From positions 1-34,886 of IMG/VR virus record IMGVR_UViG_3300010397_000039: a stretch of DNA of 34,886 bases. One strand, given 5' to 3'. The notes under the pieces are model-generated. The model searched no databases. It worked only from the letters and a program-made list of their open reading frames with translations, and was not told the DNA's origin. Each line of letters begins with the position of its first letter. Position 1 is the first letter of the stretch. The translations under genes were made by a program, and so were the position numbers. Shown piece after piece: positions 16,529-23,504 of this stretch. Source of the DNA: a virus.

Positions 16529-17515
16529 TTATATATTACTTACACTAAATGATTTACCGGCTTTCCAGAAAATCAAATCAGCATTAGCTCCCGCAGGGCT
16601 ATTAGCACCAGCTGCAAGGAACATACCAATTTCCATTTGGTTAACCGTAGCATCACCCAAGATATCAGCGCCAAGTGCCAATGCTAATGAAGTATCTTCA
16701 CCAACAGGAACAACTTGTGCAAACGTGAATGGATATAATGCAACAGCCGGAAACACAAATGCACTAAATGCAGTTGAGTCAATATCAACCGAAATCTGGT
16801 TATTAGCAACAGCGATAATATTACCAACCAAGTTATCGAGTTCGATCATCCCAAAAGCAGCTGGTATATGGAATCTAACTTGTTGTCCAACAGTAAAATC
16901 AGCAGTTACTGACAGATCAACTACCATTGGATTAGCTTGCGCAATATTCACGATAAATCTATTTCGTGGATAGAACGGACTATTGAAATTAACTTGACGA
17001 TAGAAACCAGCACCACCAGCAAATCCAGGTGCGTTTGCTAATGCATAACGCATTCTGAAGTTTGCATTAGCATTGACTGTGTCAATTTCAAAGTCAAAGC
17101 CCATAAGGTTTGGTTGAGCTGCTACGTGTGATAAACGAACAACAGAACCTGTTACAAGACCAGCAGTATTACCCGTTGATACCACAGGCTGAACAGCATT
17201 TGTTTCTGCCGTTGTAGCAATTCTAGCCCCAAGAACCGGTGAGACTGCTGGATCGGATGGATCAACGAGAATAAATTGGCCAGCTCCAGAAGCAACGGGC
17301 TGTAATGCGCTCGTAGCTGCAGTTTTAACGTATTGAATACCGGTTGTAAGCATTCCGAGTTGCCAATAGTAGGCTACCGCTTGGTTACCAGCAGCAGTTA
17401 CCATCTGGGTATAATTCCAGACTTCCATCCAGTCGACGCCACCACGCAACGGAATAAATTTACCCGCTCCGTTTGACGTAAAACTACCTTGTTGTATCAG
17501 TGTATTGTATGCCAT
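16529..17515 (-). CDS. Putative capsid decoration / head fibre protein
   Basis: This encodes 328 residues with an AAGGAGAG ribosome site, immediately after the capsid gene. It is a soluble, strand-rich protein beginning MAYNTLIQQGSFTSNGAGKF. Residues 185-275 form the FCCH-like beta domain also seen at 15684-16052 and in the nozzle. It ends in LIFWKAGKSFSVSNI. Position directly downstream of the capsid protein and the lack of any enzyme motif suggest a head decoration, head-fibre or minor capsid role; this is inference. Confidence 0.6.
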   Translation of the reverse strand: MAYNTLIQQGSFTSNGAGKFIPLRGGVDWMEVWNYTQMVTAAGNQAVAYYWQLGMLTTGIQYVKTAATSALQPVASGAGQFILVDPSDPAVSPVLGARIATTAETNAVQPVVSTGNTAGLVTGSVVRLSHVAAQPNLMGFDFEIDTVNANANFRMRYALANAPGFAGGAGFYRQVNFNSPFYPRNRFIVNIAQANPMVVDLSVTADFTVGQQVRFHIPAAFGMIELDNLVGNIIAVANNQISVDIDSTAFSAFVFPAVALYPFTFAQVVPVGEDTSLALALGADILGDATVNQMEIGMFLAAGANSPAGANADLIFWKAGKSFSVSNI

Positions 17516-17531
17516 GTTTAACTCTCCTTAA

Positions 17532-18479
17532 TTACGCTTGAGTTGCGCGTAGGTTGATGACCCATTGGTCATTAGTGATACGCGGGACTTCAGCGAATTT
17601 GTAGCCAACAGATGCATTAAGCGCCAATGGACCATCATATATAGGCGGTCTATAAATAAAACTAGCGCTATAACCATCTTGCTCGATGCAGGCATATGCT
17701 TCCATACCCACACAGAAAATGTTGAATACGTTATTACCAAGTGCTGAAGCATTAGGGCTCACTGATCCGATTGATGAGATCAGGAAGCGAAGGTTACCAA
17801 TTGAACCCCATTCTGAACGCAGTGCATTCATTGGTGATGGATATTGGTTCTTTTGGATGAAGCCAGCAACAGCATCAAGATCACCAGTTAGCTGCGTGCT
17901 GCAAAGAGCAAAGTACGCATCACGAACTGGAGCTGTACCAAACTTATCTTCACCTTCGATGTTATCCATGATCGTGTATGCATTGTTGTTCAACAACGCA
18001 CGAACAACTACATCAACATCAGAACGTGTGATTTCCGTTGGGTTATCACCGTTTACACCACCCGTAGAGTTAATAAATCCTGCAGTACCTGCAAGCATGT
18101 CACGCGTTAGTTGATCTTCGGTTTGACGAAGAGAAACACCAAGACGAGCAGCACATTCATTAAGTACTGGATCTTGGTTTTGAAGCGTAACTTGCTCATT
18201 AAGTTGTACATATGTGCCATAAAAACTAATACGGGCATCAATATCTACAGCAGTAAGCAATTGTGCTGGGGGAGTAACGCCGGTGTTTCCTAATGGAACC
18301 ATCGCCGTTGCAAGAGGATTATATCTACGCATACGAAGCGTTGTACCACCATTACGTGGCATTTGCTTTTTCATCGCAGGTATTTTGTGAATCATATTTG
18401 GAACCGGAACCGAGAGCAGCTTATAGCTAAAGCTTTGCTGAACCGGCGCAGGCAAGACGGTAGACGTTGTTATAGCCAT
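17532..18479 (-). CDS. Major capsid protein, N4-gp56-like family
   Basis: This encodes 315 residues. The motif set resembles the N4-gp56 family of HK97-fold capsid proteins: TLRMRRYNPLATAMVPLGNT (47-66), GVTPPAQ, GTYVQLNEQVTLQNQDPVLN, RLGVSLRQTEDQLTRDML, then FNIFCVGMEAYACIEQDG near the C-terminus. It is shorter than many members and carries a short basic N-arm. A GAGGAATTCGACG leader gives the ribosome site. It is the first gene after a regulatory region with three operator-like repeats and probably heads the late structural transcript. It is separated from its scaffold (21178-22017) by a 2.7-kb accessory island. Confidence 0.85.
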   Translation of the reverse strand: MAITTSTVLPAPVQQSFSYKLLSVPVPNMIHKIPAMKKQMPRNGGTTLRMRRYNPLATAMVPLGNTGVTPPAQLLTAVDIDARISFYGTYVQLNEQVTLQNQDPVLNECAARLGVSLRQTEDQLTRDMLAGTAGFINSTGGVNGDNPTEITRSDVDVVVRALLNNNAYTIMDNIEGEDKFGTAPVRDAYFALCSTQLTGDLDAVAGFIQKNQYPSPMNALRSEWGSIGNLRFLISSIGSVSPNASALGNNVFNIFCVGMEAYACIEQDGYSASFIYRPPIYDGPLALNASVGYKFAEVPRITNDQWVINLRATQA

Positions 18480-18520
18480 CGTCGAATTCCTCGCTAAAGA
18501 TCATTGTGATTACTCGAGTT

Positions 18521-18603
18521 TGACGAAAACTCCGTACGTCAAAATGAGCTTGACGAATGCTCGATACGTCATAAAAACAAGCATGACGAATGCTTTATAC
18601 GTC
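18521..18603. repeat. Three operator-like 20-bp repeats upstream of capsid gene
   Basis: Near-identical 20-mers start at 18521, 18551 and 18584: TGACGAAAACTCCGTACGTC, TGACGAATGCTCGATACGTC and TGACGAATGCTTTATACGTC, with spacers of 10 and 13 bases. The first two extend to TGACG-N11-CGTCA, an inverted repeat, and the third ends CGTCT. A minus-strand TATAAA (18594-18599) lies inside the third copy. The number, symmetry and place argue for binding sites of a dimeric regulator of the late genes. Confidence 0.8.
18594..18599 (-). promoter_or_regulatory. Candidate -10 box for the capsid operon
   Basis: TATAAA on the minus strand, about 115 bases ahead of the capsid start, has no good -35 at 17 bases (GTGAGG). 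This suggests an activated promoter or chance. It is embedded in an operator-like repeat. Confidence 0.35.
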
Positions 18604-18615
18604 TGCAGAAAGATA

Positions 18616-18648
18616 CCCTCACTAGATGACAAGTGCAACTAATGAGGG
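18616..18648. other. Inverted repeat in capsid leader region
   Basis: CCCTCACTAG and CTAATGAGGG form a 10-bp imperfect stem (one mismatch or wobble) with a 13-nt loop. Neither side has a U-tract, so I do not call it a terminator. It sits between the three repeats and the endolysin terminator. Confidence 0.5.
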
Positions 18649-18707
18649 AGGTATGGTACAGGTACGACGAAAAAAAAGGGAAAACGTCGCACGCCGCGCA
18701 ATCTACC

Positions 18708-18744
18708 ATAAAAAACCCCTCAGTAGATAGGGGTCTACTGAGGG
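18708..18744 (-). terminator. Leftward terminator after the endolysin gene
   Basis: A perfect 11-bp stem (18717-18727 with 18734-18744) closes a TAGGGG loop. On the minus strand it is followed by GGTTTTTTAT. It lies 67 bases past the endolysin stop and isolates that gene from the capsid operon. Confidence 0.9.
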
Positions 18745-18810
18745 TCGGAGAGTAAGAAGCATTCTCTTTGCTGAGTCATTAGTCAAAGAGAATCATAGAC
18801 AATGAGCGAT

Positions 18811-19152
18811 TTATAATTCATACATGCGTTCGAAGTGATTTCCGTCTTTGCGTTGAAATCTACCGCCCCAACGATTTTGATGATCAAGATTTTCCCAAAA
18901 AACCCCAAATTTTTCATACTCATCACTTTCAGACATATAGTCACCCTGAAGAGAGAATATATTCAAATCAATGGCAAGCCGTTGGCGATGAAGACTTTTA
19001 ATAATACCTTTACCTTCTTCTGCATATAATTTTGCTTGCTCAGGAGTTCTGTATGCTTCGCCAAGTGTACACGAATAACCAGATGCAAAAATGAAATCAA
19101 TTAACTGTGCAACGCATTCAGCAAAGCGTGCTTGTTGTTCTTGTAATTTCAT
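18811..19152 (-). CDS. M15-family endolysin (L-Ala-D-Glu type peptidase)
   Basis: This encodes 113 residues. The zinc-ligand motifs of peptidase M15 are visible: SLHRQRLAIDL gives His55 and Asp62, and DGNHFE gives His106, preceded by a typical RWGGRF. The segment GYSCTLGEAYRTPEQAKLYA is the substrate-groove region of the family. The protein would cleave the peptide stem of peptidoglycan at lysis. There is no signal peptide, so it needs a holin; two short membrane proteins at 20439 and 20930 are candidates. A GGAGGGC ribosome site precedes the ATG. It has its own promoter and terminator, separate from the structural operon. Confidence 0.9.
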   Translation of the reverse strand: MKLQEQQARFAECVAQLIDFIFASGYSCTLGEAYRTPEQAKLYAEEGKGIIKSLHRQRLAIDLNIFSLQGDYMSESDEYEKFGVFWENLDHQNRWGGRFQRKDGNHFERMYEL

Positions 19153-19175
19153 TATGCCCTCCTGTAAATGCTCAC

Positions 19176-19203
19176 ACTATACTCATATCTTCTGAGTAAG
19201 CAA
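19176..19203 (-). promoter_or_regulatory. Leftward promoter for the endolysin gene
   Basis: On the minus strand TTGCTT, 16 bases, TATAGT (5 of 6 at -10) lies 24 bases before the endolysin start. It diverges from the exported-protein promoter at 19256. Confidence 0.6.
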
Positions 19204-19255
19204 ACGTGTATTTAAATCTGTCACATTCTGAAATTAAATGTTTTTTAAAAGTGTA

Positions 19256-19283
19256 TTGACACGTATTAAAGAACGTATACATT
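19256..19283 (+). promoter_or_regulatory. Rightward promoter for exported-protein genes
   Basis: A consensus TTGACA (19256-19261), 16 bases, TACATT precedes the rightward genes. The leader of about 130 bases before the ATG at 19420 has no other gene that I can support. Confidence 0.6.
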
Positions 19284-19419
19284 GATTTATGGATGTAAGA
19301 GTAAGAGCATAGTTAGCAATGAGTTCAAGTTCCATGGCCTTGTCACCCGTGGCTGTTCTATATCTTTTCACGTCCAAGTAAGCAGTCGTATCATTATCAT
19401 ATCTTTACGAAGGACAATC

Positions 19420-19803
19420 ATGTCTTTACGCAAATTATCGCTTATAGCGGTAACAATCTCTCTTTGTACCCTTGCATCTGCAATGGAAAACTCTAATCAA
19501 CCACAACCATCACCAACTCCAGCACAGCCACAGAAAAGTGTTGCCATTGAAGGACTAAAAGGAGCTGCTATAGCCAAAGGTGGTGTAAGTCTTGTTGGCC
19601 ATGGTGCTATTGCCGTAATAAGTGCAGGCGCCGGTCTTGTTGGTGGTCCTGCTGCAGGATATGGGGCATGGACAGCATTAGAAACCTTCTTTGGTCCCGG
19701 TATCGAAGCATATAGTTATAAAGCTGCTCTTATTGGTTCTGTGGCAGGTGCCTCTAAAGCTGAAGAATATAACGCAGCTCTTAGAGCAGAACCAAAGAAA
19801 TAA
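19420..19803 (+). CDS. Exported glycine-rich protein of unknown function
   Basis: This encodes 127 residues. I start it at the ATG behind GAAGGACAATC; the longer in-frame version adds 46 residues without a ribosome site and would bury the signal peptide. Residues 1-21 form a signal peptide (basic MSLRKL, hydrophobic core, LASA cleavage site before MENSNQ). A Pro/Gln linker (NQPQPSPTPAQPQ) follows. The mature part has small-residue-rich hydrophobic stretches (GAIAVISAGAGLVGGPAAGYGAW and ALIGSVAGAS) resembling glycine zippers, which pack in membranes. Function is unknown; its neighbour at 19826 has a similar build. A membrane-active, envelope-modifying or superinfection-exclusion protein is possible. 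Confidence 0.75.
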   Translation: MSLRKLSLIAVTISLCTLASAMENSNQPQPSPTPAQPQKSVAIEGLKGAAIAKGGVSLVGHGAIAVISAGAGLVGGPAAGYGAWTALETFFGPGIEAYSYKAALIGSVAGASKAEEYNAALRAEPKK

Positions 19804-19825
19804 CTATTACATCTAGGAAGTTACT

Positions 19826-20383
19826 ATGAACTTAAGAATATTATTAGTACTCGTTGTTTCATGCAGCATTATTAGTGCAAGTGAAACCACGCATAATGGA
19901 ATGCGAATTCCAAAGTCAGCCATCCTTGGCAAATCAGCTCTTGGCAAAGCACGCTTGATGCGAGATGAAGAAGGCTTCAAAGTAATCAAAAAGGGAAAGA
20001 GTTTCCCAATTGATCCTACTCTTGTTGAAGCACCGCTTCGCGCAATGAATGATGAGCAACTGGGTAAATATCTTGCGGTTGCTAAGATCGCGGTATCTAA
20101 AACAAGTGACAAGAACTTTGTCCTACGTACACATGTTCCTGGACAAGGCGGTGGTGTTGTCGGCGCAACTATCGGTGCTTGGGCCGGCTATTGCGGTGTT
20201 CAGGCAGGAGCGTTGGGAATTGCAAAACTGATCTCACTACCCTTTGCCGCTGTAAATCCTGCATTAGGATTTACAGTATATGCGGGATGTGCTGTTGCAG
20301 CAAAAATCCTTGCTCAACCCGTTGCTGTTGCTGCTGGAGTTGCTGGCGGCATAACTGTTGGTACTCTAACTGGTCCTGTTTGA
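19826..20383 (+). CDS. Exported protein with C-terminal glycine-rich hydrophobic region
   Basis: This encodes 185 residues. Residues 1-18 are a signal peptide (MNLRILLVLVVSCSIISA, then SETTHN). The middle (25-105) is a basic, soluble region (GKSALGKARLMRDEEGF, PIDPTLVEAPLRAMNDEQLG). From about residue 108 it becomes hydrophobic and Gly/Ala-rich to the end (GGGVVGATIGAWAGYCGVQ, then AAVNPALGFTVYAGCAVAA, then GVAGGITVGTLTGPV), with GxxxG spacing. It follows the other exported gene by 22 nt and is probably co-transcribed, and it is closed by a strong hairpin. No family recognised. The build recalls small membrane-disrupting or envelope proteins. Confidence 0.75.
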   Translation: MNLRILLVLVVSCSIISASETTHNGMRIPKSAILGKSALGKARLMRDEEGFKVIKKGKSFPIDPTLVEAPLRAMNDEQLGKYLAVAKIAVSKTSDKNFVLRTHVPGQGGGVVGATIGAWAGYCGVQAGALGIAKLISLPFAAVNPALGFTVYAGCAVAAKILAQPVAVAAGVAGGITVGTLTGPV

Positions 20384-20394
20384 TAGACCATAAC

Positions 20395-20424
20395 AATAAG
20401 GGCTTGCGAAAGCAAGCCCTTATT
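20395..20424 (+). terminator. Terminator hairpin after the exported-protein genes
   Basis: A perfect 13-bp stem (AATAAGGGCTTGC with its complement) closes a GAAA tetraloop, a very stable combination. The 3' side is U-rich only within the stem (TTATT, then CTAC), so termination strength is moderate. It may also work leftward. Confidence 0.75.
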
Positions 20425-20438
20425 CTACAAAGAGAAAA

Positions 20439-20873
20439 ATGATACGAATATCTGAAAAGCATTGGACACGATTCAAACAAGAATTGCCTGCCATTCTTTA
20501 CCTTTCTGGTATGCAGATATGGCATAACTTCAATTTCCCATTTCTGATATGGACAGGATTTTGGGGACAAACAATTGCTAGTGTATTGGGTATAGCGCTT
20601 TGTACCCTTTTATTTGTGAATGCTCGTGAATGGTTTGTACCTTTTTTTGATGAATGGTTCATAGATGAAGTACCGGATAAGAAACTTCGTTTTAAATTCA
20701 AGATAACTCATCGAATAATCATAGGTTTTTTTATAGCCCTGGAATGGTGGTATATGTGGTACAAAAACTGGTGGAATGTATCCACATCGCACTTTGTAGC
20801 CATTACCTTACACAATTTTATTCTTTACTGGCTTTGGAAAAAAGCAGCTCAAAGACAAAGAAAACAACTTTGA
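20439..20873 (+). CDS. Trp-rich multi-span membrane protein, possible holin
   Basis: This encodes 144 residues with likely membrane segments at about 34-60, 91-107 and 118-133 and many Trp, Phe and Tyr residues (LEWWYMWYKNWW). A charged loop (70-90) and a basic tail (KKAAQRQRKQL) are present. Three spans, a basic C-terminus and proximity to the endolysin fit a holin-like role, but size is large for one. The ribosome site is weak (AAAGAGAAAA). Function is open. Confidence 0.65.
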   Translation: MIRISEKHWTRFKQELPAILYLSGMQIWHNFNFPFLIWTGFWGQTIASVLGIALCTLLFVNAREWFVPFFDEWFIDEVPDKKLRFKFKITHRIIIGFFIALEWWYMWYKNWWNVSTSHFVAITLHNFILYWLWKKAAQRQRKQL

Positions 20874-20929
20874 ATAATTACGACAGGGCTCCCGTGGATA
20901 ACCTTGCCGTTAACACATAAAGAACAGCT

Positions 20930-21127
20930 ATGCATGAATACTGGAACCACGTTAAGAAACAGTTATTAAACTATAGCTTAGTCGTAATCATTTACAGTAT
21001 TTTTTATGGTCTTTCTGTGTACTTCAAAATACGAGAAGCGGAAACTATCTATACACAAGATTTTATCCCTGTATCGATTTTCTTTATCTTCGGCGGTGCT
21101 GCACTAAGTTATTATATGGATAAATGA
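20930..21127 (+). CDS. Two-span small membrane protein, holin candidate
   Basis: This encodes 65 residues with two hydrophobic segments (about 13-31 and 45-61) separated by a charged loop (KIREAETIYTQDF) and a short C-terminus MDK. This topology and size match class II holins. It is the last gene of the rightward island, next to the M15 endolysin in the genome, and runs into a hairpin shared with the convergent scaffold gene. The ribosome site is poor (AAAGAACAGCT). Assignment as holin is inference. Confidence 0.6.
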   Translation: MHEYWNHVKKQLLNYSLVVIIYSIFYGLSVYFKIREAETIYTQDFIPVSIFFIFGGAALSYYMDK

Positions 21128-21130
21128 AAT

Positions 21131-21166
21131 CCCCATATCTAAGAACTAACCAACCTAGACATGGGG
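21131..21166. terminator. Hairpin between convergent island and scaffold genes
   Basis: CCCCAT-x-TCTA pairs with TAGA-x-ATGGGG. The minus-strand exit is ATTTCATTTAT and the plus-strand exit is AAAAAATAG, so leftward termination of the scaffold transcript is the better case. Confidence 0.55.
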
Positions 21167-21177
21167 AAAAAATAGTC

Positions 21178-22017
21178 TTAGTAACCTTTTCTCGCAGCGT
21201 TCATTTCTTTAAGTAACTGTTCTTTAAGTGATGGCGTAAGCCCTTCAGCAAAAGCATTAGCTCTCGATAGTGGTGATTCGCCCTGTTGTGGCGAAACACT
21301 CGTTAGTGGCCGAGGCTTTGCCATGTTCTTAGCTACTTTATCTTTATCATTAAGTGCAGACAAAGCTGATGTCGTTGAATCTTGATGGATGCCAAACTTC
21401 TTCATAAGGGTATAAGCAGAAGCAGCTTGTGCATACATGTCCTTAGTTTGGCTTAATGTATATGCCAATTCAGGATATGCAGCATACAGCGTGGCTACAT
21501 TATCTTTAGAAACAACTTGGTCGAAATCTGGATATTGGGCTTTGATGCGCGCTTCGATTCGTTGTTCTTCTGTTTGCTCTTGTTGCTTCCTGATTTGGTC
21601 TTCTAGTCTCTTAACTTTCCGAGCCATTTTAGACAGATGTTTTCCTTCAGCAAGATCATCATCGCCAATGCGGATCTCATCATCTTCTTCAACGGGTATT
21701 GCAGGCTTTGTAACTTTTGCTTCAAGTTCTGCCAAGCGACGCATAGCGTCATCCCGCTCTCTTTCAACGCGAGCCTTAGCTTCGCGCATCTCACGAAAAT
21801 TCTTCGCAGCATCCGATTCTTTAGACGGTTGAACTTGTTGTACCGGCTCAGGGGCTTCACTGACAGCTTGTACAGTTTCTTCATTCGCTTCAACGGAAGC
21901 TGTTTCAACGGTTTGCTCTTCGACTGGTTCTTGAACTGCAGACTCTGGTTTCTCTTCATATACCGGCTCTGAACTAATGACTTTACCATTAACGTCATAT
22001 TTCACTTCAAATGACAT
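21178..22017 (-). CDS. Head scaffolding protein
   Basis: This encodes 279 residues. It is highly acidic at the N-terminus (EEKPESAVQEPVEEQTVETA), then a charged helical coiled coil (about 65-160: AAKNFREMREAKARVERERD, RKVKRLEDQIRKQQEQTEEQ), then a helical C-terminal part that ends KEQLLKEMNAARKGY. This acidic-coil-basic design and the place after the portal fit scaffold proteins that direct capsid assembly and leave the shell. An AAGGAGCACGT ribosome site is present. In most relatives the capsid gene follows immediately; here 2.7 kb intervene. Confidence 0.85.
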   Translation of the reverse strand: MSFEVKYDVNGKVISSEPVYEEKPESAVQEPVEEQTVETASVEANEETVQAVSEAPEPVQQVQPSKESDAAKNFREMREAKARVERERDDAMRRLAELEAKVTKPAIPVEEDDEIRIGDDDLAEGKHLSKMARKVKRLEDQIRKQQEQTEEQRIEARIKAQYPDFDQVVSKDNVATLYAAYPELAYTLSQTKDMYAQAASAYTLMKKFGIHQDSTTSALSALNDKDKVAKNMAKPRPLTSVSPQQGESPLSRANAFAEGLTPSLKEQLLKEMNAARKGY

Positions 22018-22031
22018 ACGTGCTCCTTATC

Positions 22032-22517
22032 TTAGGTGATTAACATTGGTGTTTCTAACGCTTCTCCGTTTAATTTTTTAGCTTTCTTCATGAGCGTATC
22101 ATCATAGAAATCGAGAATATAGTGAAGAAGATCACGCTCCGAAGGATCAACTTCTAACGCATGATCCCTCAAATGTTCACATGTGTCTTTTGACGGTATA
22201 ACCCATAGGAACTCGAGAGATTCATGCGAAGAAACGAATTTATAAACAGTTTGGTCATAATCCGGTGTAGGGCAGGTAAGTCTACCAAAAAAGTAATGCC
22301 GAACAACGTTCTCAAGAAGTTTCTCTTTTTTAGTAAGAACGACGACATAGAAATCACCGGTAAATAATTTCTTAGAACGGGTAACGCATTCCCATACGTT
22401 ATTCTCGTACTGTTCATGCATTGCCCGTTCAAGTTCTATAACGCTTCGAGTCGGAGCTTCTTGCTGTATAAGATCGGTTGCAATCTTACCGACCGTTTTT
22501 CTATCACGTTGTGTCAT
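22032..22517 (-). CDS. Conserved hypothetical protein of the head module
   Basis: This encodes 161 residues with no signal or membrane segment. Segments such as RAMHEQYENNVWECVTRSKK, YVVVLTKKEKLLENVVRHYF and RLTCPTPDYDQTVYKF recall proteins next to scaffold genes in uncultured podoviruses. The start codon overlaps the stop of the upstream gene (TAATG), so expression is coupled. No function is known to me. Confidence 0.7.
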   Translation of the reverse strand: MTQRDRKTVGKIATDLIQQEAPTRSVIELERAMHEQYENNVWECVTRSKKLFTGDFYVVVLTKKEKLLENVVRHYFFGRLTCPTPDYDQTVYKFVSSHESLEFLWVIPSKDTCEHLRDHALEVDPSERDLLHYILDFYDDTLMKKAKKLNGEALETPMLIT

Positions 22518-22732
22518 TACTTAGCGGGCTCCGATGGTTTATTAGGAGATTGTGCTTCAAAGTTGATATCAATACCGATTTCTTCCTTAATGGCTTCTTC
22601 CGCCATCTTTTCTACAACTATCTCTGCTGATGGATCTGATTTAAGCCAATAGCGGGCTCCAAATCCAGTTATAAGTGAAGCAATAACTATGATAACGGGT
22701 ATAAGCATAGAACCTAAAGAACCCAAAGCCAT
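22517..22732 (-). CDS. Small single-span membrane protein
   Basis: This encodes 71 residues, started at the ATG behind AAGGGAGATAAC; a GTG six codons upstream would place the ribosome site inside the gene. The N-terminal segment (about 5-27, SLGSMLIPVIIVIASLITGFGA) spans the membrane once, followed by an acidic tail (EIVVEKMAEEAIKEEIGIDI) and a Pro/Ser end. Such small proteins occur in podovirus head modules with unknown roles; a holin-like or lysis-timing function is possible but unsupported. Confidence 0.65.
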   Translation of the reverse strand: MALGSLGSMLIPVIIVIASLITGFGARYWLKSDPSAEIVVEKMAEEAIKEEIGIDINFEAQSPNKPSEPAK

Positions 22733-22750
22733 GTTATCTCCCTTGAACAC

Positions 22751-23113
22751 TTATTTTTTGCGTTTAGCGCGAGCTTTGCGAGCCTCACTAAAAGCTATCG
22801 CGAGAGCTTGGCGCCGATTGCTAACTTTAGGTCCCTTTTTTGAACCGCTATGTAGTGCGCCCTCTTTGAACTCGTGCATAACTTTTTTCATTTTGCCTTC
22901 GCCGCGTTCAAGACGACGATGAAGTTTATCTTCTTTTTTACTTACTTTGTCTTCTTTCTTATGAAGCTTAGATTTAGCTTTATGCATCTTGGAATCTTCG
23001 CTTAACATTTCCTTAAGCTTGCCATCATGATGCTTCATCATCTTTTGGTGATGATCTTTTTTTGCCTTATGAAGTTTCATTTTAGCTTTATAGGATTTCT
23101 TAGCCATTGCCAT
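22751..23113 (-). CDS. Lys/His-rich basic protein with DUF6496-like end
   Basis: This encodes 120 residues. The first 80 residues are an unbroken charged helix rich in Lys and His (HKAKKDHHQKMMKHHDGKL). The C-terminal 40 residues, KVMHEFKEGALHSGSKKGPK then RRQALAIAFSEARKARAKRKK, match the pattern I know as DUF6496, found in small bacterial and phage proteins. Extreme basicity suggests nucleic-acid binding, perhaps DNA condensation in the head. An AAAGGAATAGTC ribosome site is present. Confidence 0.75.
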   Translation of the reverse strand: MAMAKKSYKAKMKLHKAKKDHHQKMMKHHDGKLKEMLSEDSKMHKAKSKLHKKEDKVSKKEDKLHRRLERGEGKMKKVMHEFKEGALHSGSKKGPKVSNRRQALAIAFSEARKARAKRKK

Positions 23114-23115
23114 GA

Positions 23116-23451
23116 CTATTCCTTTGATTTTTTGCTTTTAGATTTACGAGCTTCATGTCTCTTTTTAAGCTCAGGATACATTCTGTAAACCTTCGCTTTA
23201 ATGCCTGCAGGGTTTGGTGCAAAATGAGCACGAGCCAAGGCATTACGTGCGTGGGCCAAGTCGGGTATAGGAAAACTATACTTGCTTGCACCGCCTGAAG
23301 CACCAGCGAAATCTTTAGGTTTAACATTTTTATATTTGCCTGCGCTCCCCGAGCCTTTTTTCTTGCGCATTTTTTCTTCAGCGCCGCGAGGAACCTTGAC
23401 GCCTTTAGCAACGACAATTTTCTTCGCTTCTGATTTCTCTGATTTTGCCAT
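23116..23451 (-). CDS. Basic protein with FPIPDxxHARNALAR motif
   Basis: This encodes 111 residues, started at MAKSEKSEAKK; the longer frame (13 extra residues) has no ribosome site. Lys-rich ends flank a core SFPIPDLAHARNALARAHFA then AGIKAKVYRMYPELKKR, a motif common in small phage and bacterial proteins (DUF6582-like) often fused to head or protease proteins. It probably binds nucleic acid or packs in the head. It is separated from the downstream basic gene by 2 nt. Confidence 0.7.
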   Translation of the reverse strand: MAKSEKSEAKKIVVAKGVKVPRGAEEKMRKKKGSGSAGKYKNVKPKDFAGASGGASKYSFPIPDLAHARNALARAHFAPNPAGIKAKVYRMYPELKKRHEARKSKSKKSKE

Positions 23452-23467
23452 AGTAACCCTTATTAAA

Positions 23468-23504
23468 GGGGGCCCGTGTAATTGCGACAAAACACGAACC
23501 CCCC
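23468..23504 (-). terminator. Leftward hairpin within the small-gene operon
   Basis: GGGGG and CGTGT on one side pair with ACACG and CCCCC on the other, with 2-nt internal mismatches and a 12-nt loop. The minus-strand exit is TTTAATAA. It lies between the 50-residue gene and the FPIPD gene and may attenuate. Confidence 0.55.

Noticed and set aside
18616-18648. Possible terminator upstream of the capsid gene
   Set aside because: No U-tract on either strand; kept only as an inverted repeat.
19282-19419. N-terminal extension of the exported protein at 19420
   Set aside because: It would bury a good signal peptide and has no ribosome site; it overlaps the promoter region.
21437-21998. Frames of 111-131 residues across the scaffold gene
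   Set aside because: Shadows of the acidic/basic coiled coil; hydrophobic or Ser/Arg-rich without coherent features.
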